Source: Enoplosus armatus
Lineage: Eukaryota > Chordata > Actinopteri > Centrarchiformes > Enoplosidae
DNA: 64,000 bases
Assembly: GCF_043641665.1 (NCBI RefSeq)
Contig: NC_092193.1
Coordinates: forward strand, 19,804,946-19,868,945
Reading direction: 5' to 3'
The translations under genes and the position numbers were made by a program. This document shows positions 47,093 to 60,122 of this stretch, in pieces. The notes under the pieces were generated by a model that saw only the letters and a program-made list of their open reading frames with translations, did not search any database and had not been told where the DNA came from. Each line of letters starts with the position of its first letter. The stretch's first letter is position 1.

Positions 47093-48001
47093 AAGAGAAA
47101 CGTACATAACATTGCAATGACGGCAGTGTGACAGCTCCTCTTAACGCTAATATTTTCCATTTCTCTTATTGGCAACAAATCCCATCAAAAGACCTAAACC
47201 AGCAATAACTTGATCCTACTATTGTCTGTGTACCCAAAGTCTGCTATGCCTTATACCTCTGTGCCACAGAGCTCCACTGTTGTCCAAAAACTGCACTATT
47301 TACTCCTCTTTGAGTAATGTTTGCTAAAAACTACAGTGCCCAGATTTTTTAGGAGACTGTTTTGCCCTTTTTTTTTAAAAAAGAAAATGAAACTATATAT
47401 TTGTGAGCCGTTGTTAATGATTTATGTCTTCGGTATAGGAACCAATAAGCTTGTGGCTGAGGGCACAGACAAGGAAGGGAAAGAATGGAGAGACGGACTA
47501 ATGAATTGATGGATTTTGGTTTAACGTAATAATAAAAAAAGAAATTAAAATCTGCAACCTGCCACCTTATTTACTTTAAAAATAGGCGCCAGGGCTGCAC
47601 AGCACACACAATAACAGTTACATCTAACAACAAATGAGCAGTCCAAATAGTAGATAGACATAACTAACTTAATTTAACAAGAATGTAAATGAAATCCTAT
47701 CAGCACGGTGCTCACTTTACTCTCTTATCAGGTATTTCGCTGACGTTAAGCTACATTACACACAACAGCAAATTAGCATCAAAGTCATTACTTGTATTAC
47801 TGTATCTTTATATCAAGTTTGTGTCTGTATGAACATTATGTGTATGTGTTTGTGTATGCGTCCTAGTGCAGCATGTATGTGTGTATGTAGTGTCTTTGTG
47901 TGATTGTGAAATAAGGATGAAAGAAGAGAGACAAGAAGAGCAATAACTTTCCAGCTTGGAGCAGTGTGGCACCCGTCCAGTGTAGTCTGGCTCGCAGGAT
48001 T

Positions 48002-48004
<3 letters not shown>

Positions 48005-48054
<50 letters not shown>
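48005..48054. repeat. (CA)n microsatellite, 25 units
   Basis: Pure tract. Confidence 0.97.
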
Positions 48055-48057
<3 letters not shown>

Positions 48058-48761
48058 TCAAGGCACGTATTGTTAATTCCCTTGAGAAACCAACCACAAA
48101 CTGGCTCTGTAATGCAAAGAGGAAGCGTCGGGTCTCGCTGCCGAGGAACTTCAAAGCCCCCCAGATGGGACGCTCATTTGCTCAGGGAGATTTTCTATTT
48201 AGATGCTATTGCAGCAGTGGCACCACAGCAGCACTATCACATATCTAGGAAACCCCACATTTGGAATTCTGCTGCTGCTTTTTTTTTTTTTTTTTTTTAC
48301 TCTTATTTGACCTCATTCGCTCAGTCTCCTCTCGTTTGCTCACACACTCATTTTTCCACAGTTTTTGTTTGAAGTCTTAAGCTTGAGTGAGAAAAATACA
48401 CACTGCATGCATGCCTGACAGCTCTCCACATCAAACTACATAAACACAGATGATAACTTCAACAGCCATTTTGTTTGTCTTACACTTTGATATCTATCTA
48501 CATGTCATGTGTTGTTTCAGTCAGAGCTTTCAAGTGTCCCCGTGATTCATGTCCTGTCAAATGTCCTGTCTCCCTCCTCCCTCCCACTCTGTGATCTTAA
48601 CTTTCATTTATTGTTGTTTGCCTCAATGTGTTTCATCAGAAGGGTGCATCAGTTGAGGTGAAAATACTTGCTCATAACTTATAAACCTAATATACCTTCT
48701 ATAAAACATCATATAGACCTCATAAACTTCCCTTCATGACTGTTGTACTGCTTAGTACAGA

Positions 48762-48762
<1 letters not shown>

Positions 48763-48817
<55 letters not shown>
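48763..48817. repeat. (TG)n microsatellite, 27 units
   Basis: Pure tract, facing the CA tract at 48927 (109 bases away) in inverted orientation. Confidence 0.97.
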
Positions 48818-48819
<2 letters not shown>

Positions 48820-48924
48820 AAGCCTGTTTCCACACAGTCATTATGTCCATACAGACAAGTCATAAACATAATTGACTGATAAGGAAGAGGAGACGTGATG
48901 AGTTAACCTCAGTTTATCCCATGG

Positions 48925-48926
<2 letters not shown>

Positions 48927-48974
<48 letters not shown>
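48927..48974. repeat. (CA)n microsatellite, 24 units
   Basis: Pure tract; partner of the TG tract at 48763-48817. Confidence 0.97.
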
Positions 48975-48976
<2 letters not shown>

Positions 48977-50294
48977 TTGTACACTTAGTCAGACATCTGC
49001 CCAACCTCTCTTGGAGGATTGGGATAGGCCTTGCCATACACAAACAAAGAGAGACGAGTCTCCAGACAGAGGAAAACGTGTGCAGACACACGTGCACGCA
49101 AACACATTAATATCATACCTGTACATCCTGGTAATTGTGTGTGCACACATACGCATGCGTGCTAGTAAGGGAACTTAAATACAGAGGAGCAGAAGGAAAT
49201 AAAGGAGGATGAAAATGGAGAGAAGAAAGTTAGAGGCTTTAGTAGTGATTCAACAGTTTACTGGCTGGGCAATATAAATCAAGCCAATCTAGTTAGGTAG
49301 TTTCAGCTCATTTTGAGTTCCTGGTCATCATATTAAAACCGATTTTAATTTAAGATGTGCGCCTGCATATGGTTTCTTTACTGCATACTCGTACGTGGCA
49401 TTCAATATTGCCAGAAACATCAAAAAGCAGGTTCGGACATGAGAGGTACAAAGGAGAGACCTATGTAGAAATACAATACAATACTTAACTCTAAAAGAAC
49501 CTTACTGAAGTTAAACTTATGAAGACACACACAAGCACCATTGGCCTTGAAACCTTGATGACACCATCTGTCTTGTTTTAACAGTCAATGTTCTGTCTGA
49601 GAAAGATGTGTACAGATGTATTTTATCATCATTGGATCCTGTGCTGCCTTTGGTCAATCTCTCTGACCATGCAGACCTGCCTGCAAACCTTTCTACAATG
49701 TAACAGGATCAAATGCACTCAGTTAACACTGAAATATACCGCCCTCAGGTGGTTCATGTCAGGAATGCCTGGAATCCTTCTCGTTGATGAGGAGCCCTTG
49801 TTGACTGGGATGATAAATCAGATACTAATGTGCTAATGAGAGATTACAAATGTATTTCACCCAATCATTTACGTAGCATAAAAGCAGCTAAAGTCATTTA
49901 ACAGAGTGAATGGCAATTTCTACCAAATCAAAAGGTAAAATGACACTGCAGGTGCACACAGGCCTGTTTTCAGGTGCAATTGTGCAATCTTTGGAAATAT
50001 GAGCATGCACACACAATACCTACACAAGGTAGGCAAGTTTCCAAGCATTACATAACTCTGTTGCTGCATGTAGACATGGCTGTTTGCCCCTGTATAAGTC
50101 CAGTTTAGATCACTATTTGTTAGTGACCAAGTTTTGATAAAATTCTTGTTTGTTTGGGACTCATCTGTGAAAGACCCACTGACTGTCAACCGGGTGTGGA
50201 TGAGTTTGAAATGGGATGAAATCATCAGATGAAACAAATGATTATGGGCATTGAGAAAACTATGGAGTAGCTGATGTCATGGGCAAGGTAAAGG

Positions 50295-50597
50295 TCCTCT
50301 TCGACAAAAGCTGGTTGCCTTATGCTGTCCAAGCTGCGGATCATCTTGGACAATGTCTCGCATCCTCTCCATGACGTACTGGTCAGGCAAAAGAGCAGCT
50401 TCAGTGGGAGACTCATTCCTCCCAAATGCACAACAGAGCGCCACAGGAAATCATTCCTGCCTGTGGCCATCAAACTGTCCAACTCCTCCCTCTGAGTGTC
50501 AGACACTCAGAATAAACAGACTGGACAATCTGGACCTGCTCCTCCACATACTACCTCATTATTATTTATTCTTTAAATTTTCAGTGCAATACATCAA
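50295..50597 (+). pseudogene. LINE ORF2 C-terminus and start of 3'UTR
   Basis: An uninterrupted 66-codon frame (50295-50492, stop TGA 50493-50495) includes SKLRIILDNVSHPLHDVLV and ends ERHRKSFLPVAIKLSNSSL. This is the extreme C-terminus of reverse-transcriptase ORF2 from a common teleost non-LTR retrotransposon. The following CAGACACTCAGAATAAACAG and TTATTATTTATTCTTTAAAT fit its 3'UTR. The endonuclease and RT core are absent (5' truncation), and so is the terminal repeat tail. Confidence 0.75.
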
Positions 50598-51589
50598 GAC
50601 AGGATGCTGACGTGTTCGCGTGGAGCACAGCGGTGAATCGCAAACTAAGTGGGAGTGACTTTGTGAGTGAGTCTATGTTGTCATCACTTGATGTGAAAGG
50701 TGAATGGGAAAATAAACCAAAACATGGTTGAGAAAATAGAACCTTTTTATTCATCAAAATAGCATGTTAAGACCCAACACACATCTATACTTTTGATCAA
50801 ATCCATTGTATGCTACCTAAGGGCATCTTTAAAGCCGGAGCAACACAATGGCATATCAGTTGTAAAAACATGGTGCCATAAAAACATGAGAGCACACATC
50901 CTGATGTTGGACCCGCGTTCATGCCAGTTCGATAAGATCGGCCTCATAAATAAGTATGAATGGGTAGTAAAACCTGACTCTTTAATTACGCTATCTATTT
51001 CACAACTGACGGGTTTAAGTTGTGCAAGACTGCGCATATCAACCAGAGAAAAAGCTAGACCAGATGTCTGTTTTGTTGAATGATAAAGACCTGTGCGGTA
51101 GTCCACTATGTGGCCTGCACAGTTCTCATTAAGATGGAGGATGTTAAAAGAACTGTTACTCCGTCAGATCAGGTCAGATCTTCAGGACCTTCGAGGTTAC
51201 TGCGTAGCATATTTTGCCGTCATGTGACATTAAATGAAATCATAATGCTACTTTCATCTTCCATCCAGTTTGCACAGCTTAAAATATGCTAACAAGCCTC
51301 ACCACCCAGGGCCGTATGAATCTACTCAATGAAAACACAGTAGCTGACTAGTTTAGTTTAAAAAAAAACCCAAAGAAGATGTATTACTATCTCTGTAACA
51401 GCAGGCTGCTTCTATTAGCTTCATGCTTTTTTTTGAATTACAATATTTTTTGAAAATTAAGTATTAAGTATTTCAAAAGGCACATGCACAGAAGACTGCT
51501 TGTGATAGGGCTGCTAATGGAGGGTTCCCCTGACAACCATTAAACAGAACGCCGAAAATTGTCTCCCTTAAAGATTAACTTCTGCTTTG

Positions 51590-51611
51590 TCTCTCTCTCT
51601 CTCTCTCTCTC
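51590..51611. repeat. (CT)n microsatellite
   Basis: Eleven CT units, followed by a further pyrimidine-rich stretch. Confidence 0.9.
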
Positions 51612-51731
51612 AAAACACACACACGCTCTTTCTCTCTCTCCCCTCTCTCATATGTCATACCCCCCTCTTGGTTTTCAGTATCAGCAGGTTGATCATTTCA
51701 CTCAAATCTATCTTCTATAAGAGGATCCAAT

Positions 51732-51758
51732 TACACACACACACACACACACACACAA
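51732..51758. repeat. (CA)n microsatellite
   Basis: Thirteen CA units; inverted partner of the TG tract 75 bases downstream. Confidence 0.95.
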
Positions 51759-51831
51759 ATGCATGCATGTCTTTTGTTACAAACAGCCTGATGGAGCTTA
51801 TTTTGAAGAAGGACAAGCATTATGGAGGCCC

Positions 51832-51833
<2 letters not shown>

Positions 51834-51885
<52 letters not shown>
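51834..51885. repeat. (TG)n microsatellite, 26 units
   Basis: Pure tract. Confidence 0.97.
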
Positions 51886-51886
<1 letters not shown>

Positions 51887-53150
51887 TGCACATTGTAGAA
51901 GAACAACTGTGTGATCAAAGCCAACAGGTCTGTCTTCGCTGTAGGTCACAGGAGGTGACAGACCGAGCTGCAGACACACAGAGGAAATGCTGAGGGCAAT
52001 GTATGAGGGCAGTTCTGCTACAAAAGATTCCTACTCTCCGCTTTTTGTTGGTTTTTCAGTTCAGTTTCTGGCATGAAGGCACATGCCACCTTTGGTTTCT
52101 TCATTAAAAAGTGTGCTGGGCATAAGAATACATTAAATACTTCAGGGTCTGAAATGAACTGTGGGTAGATCAGTTTGGCGGGGACAACAGCTACTTTGCT
52201 AAACTATCAACTAAACTATGTTACAAAGTGCTCAGTGATGACTGACAGGTTGGTTAAACCTGTCCGTCAGGGTTGCCACTGGTGCTCATCCACGGCTGGA
52301 CCTTTTCCAGGAAGCCAGGAAGCATTTTAGGAAATGCAGATAAGCATACTGAACCCCTTAGTGTCTGAGTTAAGTTCCTGACACTGTTGGGTCAGAAAGG
52401 GAAAGGTCTTCTTTCCCTTCTTTTTGACATCATTCAAGGCCCTTGCACTTTCCCCAACACACATCTGTTTCATGTCATTTGAAAACCTTTTTCCCCAGAG
52501 TTGATTAAAGACTGTGGGACAAATTCTTCACTTTGGGCTTCAGTCTACATTTCTAATGAAGCTGCACCACTCCACCTCATTTGCCTCCTTCCTTTGCCTG
52601 CAATCACACCACCTCTAACTGTTCTGTCTGAATGGACAGCATACATTGGAATTTGAGGCCCAGTTCTCACCTTCGTAACATACTGATGCTTCTTTTATAC
52701 CCTCAGGTCATGGACATGCTGAGGCAGAGAGGGAATCCCTACATTAAGGCTGACATTTCCTAATTAAGATCATTTCAACCACCCATGTCAAATCCAGTTC
52801 ATGCACCTGGCACTTCATGCACACATTTACACACGCATCCTGAGGTTGATTGCACCACGTCAGTTCTACTCAGCTCCTTGACATGTCAGTTCCACACTGG
52901 CATCTTCCTTGAACGCAAGTCACAATAGGGAAATATGCTGCGTGAACAATGTGCTTGACTTAGACTGACTGAAATTCAACAGCTCATTTAATCTGAACTT
53001 TGGAGGAGAAAAAAAAAAATGACAGCGAGGACGTCACTGAAATCAAAGAGAGGATTATAATCTTTTTTTAATGCAACTTAAACATTACAACCTTCTAATC
53101 ACCACAGGAACATGAATACCCTTTCTAAAACCTCTATTATCCAACACAAC

Positions 53151-54718
53151 AAAAGCTATTGTTTGCCACAATGCACAAGTCTTTCCTATGTGGAGAGACT
53201 ATCCCTGTGAAAGACCTGGCTGGTAGTATCAAATACACAGTTAACACTGCACGTCAAAACCCTCGGACACTGGATCCAATGGATAAATCACTAAATCACG
53301 CCACAATAGCCGCGGACTCTGCTCATTCACACAGGCCACATGAAAAGGGAAGGAGAGAAAGAGGGAAGTCTGACTTCCATGGCTCAGGCCAGCCAGACAA
53401 AAGGCTCTGGAACAGCACTGCCTCGGGACAAAATCATATGACACTGGCGCACAGGAAATCACCCAAATCGTCCATTGTCTGGGACAACATCAAAATCCCT
53501 CCGCATCTACACTGGGGCAGAAAACTGGGGAGGGAAAGAGCTGAGGGAAGATGGGTAGGAGAGGGGAAGAAAGTGGGGGAGTGAGAGGTGGAGGAGGATG
53601 GGAGAACATGTTTTGGTGTTTTCATGCCATGTATGAAGCATAACAAATGGGAAAATATATTCTAAATCTAAATAGCCATTAGAAGGACACCTGTTGACGT
53701 TTCCTCTTTGATACTTACCAATGTCACTGATGCCATTCTCTGTGTTTTGAAGAGGCCTGAGGTGCAAAATGAGTATAATAATAGTACCATGTTTTCTAAT
53801 GCGTATCTGTACGTGTGCAGTCTAATGCTTGATAGAAAGCAACCGCTCAATCTGCATCCCATAACCATAAAAAAACGAAGAGTAATATTTGCGAAGCAAA
53901 CTACAAAGGAGGTGAAAAGACGATCCGCTCCACTTCTTTGTATTGACATTGGCATATTTTATTCCCCGATTCCTCTCAAGGGAAAAGTCAACCAAGTCGT
54001 GTTAATGCAGCCTGTGTCACGTCAGGAATATTTTCTACAGTGTTCTTGTTATTTGCAGGTTCACTGGTCAGTATTCACGCAATATCAGATATCACCAGAA
54101 ATACCAAACTTTGCCCAATTGTTGCATTGCAGTCTCTTCAACCTATGTACCTTTTTTTTTTTTCTTTTGTGCATGACTTAATGGAGGACTGAAATATAGA
54201 AAGAATCAGTCTGAATCTAAACATTTTTGTTCATGGGGGGGCACAGTGTTTAAATGATCTTATGTAGCATTCACTTTGCGGCTTGCCTCGTCCATTTATT
54301 GTCAGTTTATATTCCTTTTATTCGTTTCTGGTTATAAATCAACCTAACATTGTTGCATTACATCAATAGAAATAGGGCATAAAAAGCATTCAAATAAGCA
54401 TTTAACTAAGGAAACCATAGCAAAACTGAGACATTCAAATGAAGCCAAGAGTGTGGAAAAAGTTCGATCAACACAACACAAGGTGATCTAACTTCAACCC
54501 TGCCCCCCCCTACCCCCCGTTCAGGGATGTATTTGAACAGGTGAGTACAGTCAGCTAAAGAATGATGTGCAGGCAGTCAGCCAGCCTGTCAGGTAGAGCC
54601 TGAGGCAACACTGGCTCTCATCTATTCAGCTACACAACACATATAGACAGACGGCTCTCCTCTGGCCTTCTCATTCATCCCTCATTTCACCCCCCCCCTC
54701 TGGGAACAAGATCTCCCC
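53151..54718. other. No gene supported despite two long open frames
   Basis: Frames of 141 (53159-53584) and 157 codons (53708-54181) are free of simple repeats but show no motif, no domain and no splice signals. The second ends in a T-rich tract. Chance frames of this size are expected in 64 kb read six ways. Confidence 0.45.
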
Positions 54719-54719
54719 A

Positions 54720-54756
<37 letters not shown>
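54719..54756. repeat. (CA)n microsatellite
   Basis: Nineteen units; faces the TG tract 74 bases away. Confidence 0.97.
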
Positions 54757-54757
<1 letters not shown>

Positions 54758-54828
54758 GTTTTTGTGGTCGTCTCTCCAATGAGTATCTGCATTGTTTTTT
54801 GTTTGTTCTTGCTGTAATTGAATGCAGC

Positions 54829-54830
<2 letters not shown>

Positions 54831-54879
<49 letters not shown>
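54831..54879. repeat. (GT)n microsatellite
   Basis: Twenty-four units. Confidence 0.97.
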
Positions 54880-54881
<2 letters not shown>

Positions 54882-56751
54882 TCATACGCACACAATGTGA
54901 CCAGATGTGGGACCAAACCACCAACAATATAACCCTACATTATCAAACATGTTTGTGTATTTTTGTACAGTTCTTTTTCCACAATTGGTGAAAAAGATGT
55001 GACAAAACTTTTTTTCTCTAAACTCACACAATTTAAACCAAAACCACCAAACACTGCAGTTTGTGGTGCTGTTGAATTGTGTATTATGTTGTACCAACAG
55101 GTGTTTCTATCACTTTGTCCACCCCATTTATATCAATGAGGGCAGGCTAAATAACATGTATAACCCCAAAATACACATGTGAGTGTGACTCTTTTGTTAA
55201 GATGAGAGGTTTCTGCAGGATGCCCCCCATAGCACAGGTTTCATTCAGACCACCTGTCAGTTATTCTGAACAGACACCATAAACAAAGCTGACACAACTC
55301 CTTTGTTCCCAAAACTGACAGAAGATGAACAATCTTGATTGTTCAATTTGATGAAGATCAAAAGAAAAACTGCCAAAAAGAAAGAAAGAAAGATAAAGAG
55401 ATTTTCGTATAGAATCACCAACATGCAGCCGTTAAGATTCCAAAAAGGTGACAAAATAAAAGCTAACGCCTTCAGAAACAGGGATCTGTCCCTATGGACC
55501 AGCTGTGGTGTCTTTGAGCAAGACACTGAATTCCACCAGCTCCAAGTCAGGTGAGTGTGACCTCTCACCCTCCTGTGAAGTATGATGGTGCTGGTGGTCG
55601 AGTGGGGGGTGTTTACATTTTCAGTATCTTTCAAAGATTTTTCTCTGCTTGTGCAAACTTCCAGTTTTTCTAATTTCAAAGTATTTCCAAAGATCCATCT
55701 ATGAAGGCTACTACGATCCCCCTTAAACAATCAATGGGCTCCTGTGTGTCAGCGGGCGTGTGCGCAGGCGCGTGTGCAAACACCGAAACAGCAGGACTAC
55801 AATCCCTGAGTGTGCTAAGCCTTCACTGACCGAGCATTGTCTCACTGTTTACTCGAGTATGAACATGAAGTTTACCCATTTGCTTGTAAAAATCTTAACA
55901 ACAATAACAGCCACACGGGGGGGGGGCTCCTCCCCTTTGACAAACTGACGTTTTAGATGTGGGATTATGACGTGGATTAGAGGCTGTCGGTTATTAGTGT
56001 TGCCGTCTGATTACTGAAGGATGATCCACAGTGAGTTGGGAAGGGGCTCCACGGGAGACTGTGTCAACGGCTGTCTGTCATGAGTTTGTCTGCGAGCGCC
56101 CAGGCAAGAGCAATAAAATGAGCCATAATGCTTCATTCACAAACACCAACTGAACACTGAAGGATATCCTGGACCAGAGTGTGCAACATCCTCTTTCTTC
56201 AAAGGGATGAGCCTCAGGTCACAGATCGGACTTTTTGAAGTCTGCTCCAGTCAGTTCTTTTCTTTTTTTCCCAGATGTTTCGTCTCCATGTATTCATTTA
56301 ATCAGTGAGAGCTGATATATTAACTATATATTTTTTTAAATGATTATAAACCCATGTGTCCATTCCCCTGTAGCCCTTTAGATAGTCTCCTTTAAGATGA
56401 GTTATTGTGGGGGACATTTTTGGGATATGCTCTATGAGATCTTAGTCTCACGTTATATCTCTTGTTGTTAAAAAGGTATATGAAAAAGGTTTTATTCTAA
56501 TGTTCAGGGTGATACAATAAAATCGTTGGAGCTTAGCGTGTTGTCATCCTCTTTTTGAATATGTCACTGCCATCGCCAGTACCAAACTTTTGATGTGCAT
56601 ACCCCAGATGACTCCGGGTGTCATTTCAGAAATAGCTTGCAAAGTTGTGCAACAACATTTAGCTTCTAATGTAATTCTATTGTTTTTTTCTTAAAGTTGT
56701 AATCTCAGTAAGACAGCAGTATGAACAATACTGAATGTTCACAAACTAAAC

Positions 56752-56774
56752 TGTGTGTGTGTGTGTGTGTGTGT
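56752..56774. repeat. (GT)n microsatellite
   Basis: Eleven units. Confidence 0.95.
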
Positions 56775-57583
56775 TGTCTATCACCTTTTGTTGATCTTGA
56801 GCTCTAAGGGGATTACAGAAAGCACCACGCAAACAAAACCTACCATTACCTTACAGTCAGGCTTTGGAAGGATTAGTTGTGCCTGCTGTTGCCTAATGTG
56901 TTACGCTTTAAAGTTTGCACTTAAATGTGACAAGTGTCGTCGTGATTGACACGACAATGCAGCATTTCTGGACTTTTTGGTCAGACAGACATCGCACTGT
57001 GAATAAAATGAAAGGCTCGTGAATAAAGAGCCCTTTTGGGGCCGTGTGACAACCTATAAAATGAACTCCAGTAACTCACAACAACTGACAACTGACCAAC
57101 ATAATGTGATGTGTTCTTATCTGTGTCGCCCCACCTCATGTGTCAACAGTTTGCCTTTTCTTCACGCCACATGGGGAGGATTAACATGTGGATACTAGCT
57201 CAGGATCAGCCAGGGAACACAGTGTCATGCCTCCCTTATTTTCGTTTTAAAACAGGAGCAGGATGTGAGTTTTGCTTTGCATACGCCACATCAAACGTGC
57301 GTGCTTTGAGCGGAGCTACTGTACATCAAGTCATCATGACAGTGATGACAATAAAGAGCATCGTCGGCAGTTGGGTCATTTCACACCTGTGCATGTGAGG
57401 AGCTGCTATGTATTTTTGGCATGTTGGCGATATCATGTTAATGCACTGTACTGTACTGTACATGTAATGAGCTGAATTTTTCTATTGCACAGTCCCAAAA
57501 GGACGAAACGAGCGCCACCAAACTTTCAAGTGTTGTACCCCATGGTCACATCACCCCCACCCAAGACACATTTTGCGTGCATG

Positions 57584-57601
57584 TATATATATATATATAT
57601 A
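57584..57601. repeat. (TA)n microsatellite
   Basis: Nine TA units. Confidence 0.9.
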
Positions 57602-57851
57602 ATCTGAAGAGGGAAATTCATATGTTCATCACTCTTTAAGCTCTTCTTTCAATTAAACTTTTTGTCAGCTACTGAGATCTACGCTGCTGGTTGCCTAGAC
57701 AGATTATTAGTTTAGGGACCACGCACAAAATACATTAATCTCAAAAACGAAAGCTACTAACTAATTTCCATCTGTATTGTTTTCAAAGGAAAACAATAAA
57801 AACACAAAGCAAAACCTATCATCTTCAATATAAATGGACCAACGCAGGCAG

Positions 57852-57923
57852 GTGTGTGTGTGTGTGTGTGTGTGATACCCACGCAGGCATATATGACACA
57901 CACACACACACACACACACACAC
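57852..57923. repeat. Inverted (GT)n ... (CA)n pair
   Basis: GT at 57852-57874 and CA at 57896-57923, separated by only 21 bases, so a transcript could form a near-perfect hairpin. Confidence 0.9.
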
Positions 57924-58534
57924 TATAACAAATTTCATACAAATAAACACAAAACAGAATATCAAAACACTATATACATATCCAACGGTATAAAAAGGTC
58001 AAAATGTGAAATGAATGCCTTAGTACAGGCCTTACTCAGCCTCAATTCAGAGCTGCACTCTAATAACTATCATGTTATCATGCATCATGATGCACAGTTA
58101 GATGATATGGTAAGCCCTCTCTGCCACTACCAGACCAAGTCAGTCACACACCATGATCCCTGATCATGATGTAGACCGAAAATGAACATTTTTCTTTCCA
58201 TTAGCAGAAAATGCATCAGCAACAGGTCATGGGGACGCAGTACTGAGGGTGGTGTTTAGGAAAATAGTAACACTTTTCTTTTGAGCAGTGGAAACAGAAG
58301 TGATTTTAGGAAAGAGAGCTTCGTGTGCTCTGAAAGTGAGGCGGTAACGACGAGCAGGTAAGGTAGAATATCACAGGTTTTTGTGGGGTTTGGGGAGGGA
58401 ATGAGCCCCTCAACACACACACATACTCATGTTCCACACACCCGTTAGTCCTTTTCACCATTATCTCATGTTGTCATCTCCCCCTTTCAAGATATGGGGA
58501 TCCTGTGGCAAGACCCTGAGACCCCCCTCGTTCC

Positions 58535-58578
<44 letters not shown>

Positions 58579-59314
58579 GAGGGCCAGTGTTCTCCCCTGG
58601 GGGGGCTTGCCAAGATGAAAGGAGGAGTGGTGAAGGGGACTGAAGGAGCAGATGAAACGGATGAGGTGACCTCGCTGCTCATCTCTTCTCTCAGCTCGCT
58701 CAGTCCTTCTTCCATACTGGATACTAGAATTCCTGCTTTAATTAAGGTGAACTTTAGTGTGTATTTATGTCCATGTCATTGTTTCATTTATGTTTGGTAT
58801 ATTCTGATAATTTGCCATTGTGATATTTTTGAAAAATATGGTCAGTGGTCATATTTGTCCGATAATTTGTACATGGTTGGTTTATTTTCTGCTGAGTTGC
58901 TGCGACACCTGTTACAGGTTTGCAACAAATTAGCCTATGACTGATCTTGAATTGTCCTTTTAGTACTACAGTACATGTCTTGTAATCCTGTGCAAGAAAA
59001 CTACCAACAATATAAATGGAAAAAAATTCCATCTTTCATCAGGTTGAATGTAAAAGAGCATCCACAGGGTGTTGCGTGCGCCAGCTGGGAGGGTGTTTAC
59101 TGTCAAACACTGCCACCATGTGGAGATTTGGAGCCACTGCAGGGAAACAGGTTCCAGTTACAAAGGCGAGCACACTCTGAAGTAAATAAAACAATCTCTA
59201 AACATGATACCAGTCAAGTAACAAAGATATCGACACATTTAATCAATGCTGCAAAGATTTTTGCTTGTAAACTCATAAGATATATATGCTACCAGTACTG
59301 TCCCATTTTTACAG
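57924..59314. other. No gene; CA tract
   Basis: Contains the microsatellite at 58538-58572. The 171-codon frame starting at 58429 reads through that tract and is not credible as a gene. Confidence 0.55.
58538..58572. repeat. (CA)n microsatellite
   Basis: Seventeen units. Confidence 0.95.
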
Positions 59315-59360
59315 CAGTGGTGGAAGCAGTATTCACAAGTAATAAGTTATGTATAAGTAA

Positions 59361-59392
<32 letters not shown>

Positions 59393-59674
59393 AAAAATGT
59401 TGTATTTTTGGATTATCATTATTGATGCATTAACATGTAAGCATGATGTTAATGTTGCAACTAGTTGAGGTAGAGCTAATTTTAATGACTATGCACTAAC
59501 TGTACAGTTCTTGATCAATAATCGCACATCATATGTTACACACTTTGTATGTAAAATCTTAACCTGCAAAGTAGCTGTCAAATAAATGTAGTGGAGTAAA
59601 AACTGCAGTATTTCCCAAAGTATAAAGGTAGCATAAAATATAAGTGAAGTACCTCAAAGGTATTTGTACCACTG
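59315..59674 (+). mobile_element. hAT-type MITE (CAGTGGTGGAAG family)
   Basis: Starts CAGTGGTGGAAGCAGTATTC and ends GTACCACTG. Interior phrases TTGATGCATTAACATGTAAG, GAGGTAGAGCTAATTTTAA and AATAAATGTAGTGGAGTAAA match an abundant percomorph hAT MITE. Flanks TTTTACAG (59307-59314) and GTTTACTG (59675-59682) agree at 6 of 8 positions, a worn hAT target duplication. Relative to full copies, the left interior is replaced by (TG)n(TA)n (59361-59392). Confidence 0.8.
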
Positions 59675-60040
59675 GTTTACTGTAGATGTTTTTGTTTTGT
59701 TTTGTGTTTGATCATTTAGAAATAGATGTCATTGCAATTCCGTATTGACAGGTATCTCAGCATCCTTCCACACATCCACCAAGCATCAACTGTTTATTAA
59801 CTAATCTGAAATGGAAACTCTATATTTTTTGATCAACTTACTCATACAATAAAATTCAAAAAGAACACAAAAACTCAGCTTGTGGTTTTTGGGTGGAGCT
59901 AGCTGATGAGCTAAATGGCCCTAATGACTGTGAACCAGCCTTGACGGGGTTCTATTGTCAACTGGTTCAATTTCCTGCCTCATTCTGCAGGCGCCTCTTG
60001 GATAGATTTCCTGGTACCTCTGGCACCCAACCTGGAGCTG

Positions 60041-60041
<1 letters not shown>

Positions 60042-60119
<78 letters not shown>
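60042..60119. repeat. (CA)n microsatellite, 39 units
   Basis: Pure 78-base tract, the longest in the window. Confidence 0.97.

Positions 60120-60122
<3 letters not shown>

Larger units (their letters stand above)
47093..50294. other. No gene; three long CA/TG tracts
   Basis: Microsatellites at 48005-48054, 48763-48817 and 48927-48974, and an 18-base T run near 48281-48298. No exon or transposon recognised otherwise. Confidence 0.55.
50598..53150. other. No gene; microsatellites
   Basis: (CT)n 51590-51611, (CA)n 51732-51758 and (TG)n 51834-51885. The stretch 50800-51070 is complex, repeat-free and CpG-containing with open frames on both strands, neither recognised. Confidence 0.5.
54880..57851. 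other. No gene; SINE-like scrap and a CNE-like patch
   Basis: 55503-55550 contains GTCTTTGAGCAAGACACTGA, a phrase typical of a fish SINE body. (GT)n at 56752-56774 and (TA)n at 57584-57601. 57090-57400 is complex and CpG-containing, a candidate conserved element. The 157-codon minus frame at 55257-55730 is unrecognised. Confidence 0.45.

Noticed and set aside
53159..53584. 141-codon frame, Lys/Arg/Gly-rich
   Set aside because: Composition is explained by a GGGA/AGAG-rich stretch; no family resemblance.
53708..54181. 157-codon open frame without simple repeats
   Set aside because: No recognisable motif, ends in a T-rich tract, no splice signals; compatible with chance in six frames of 64 kb.
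55257..55730. 157-codon minus-strand frame with a hydrophobic stretch
   Set aside because: Overlaps a SINE-like phrase on the opposite strand; the hydrophobic stretch comes from a purine-rich AAAG run read in reverse.
58429..58944. 171-codon open frame on the plus strand, the longest in the window
   Set aside because: It reads through a (CA)n tract as Thr-His repeats and shows no domain, conserved motif or splice context.
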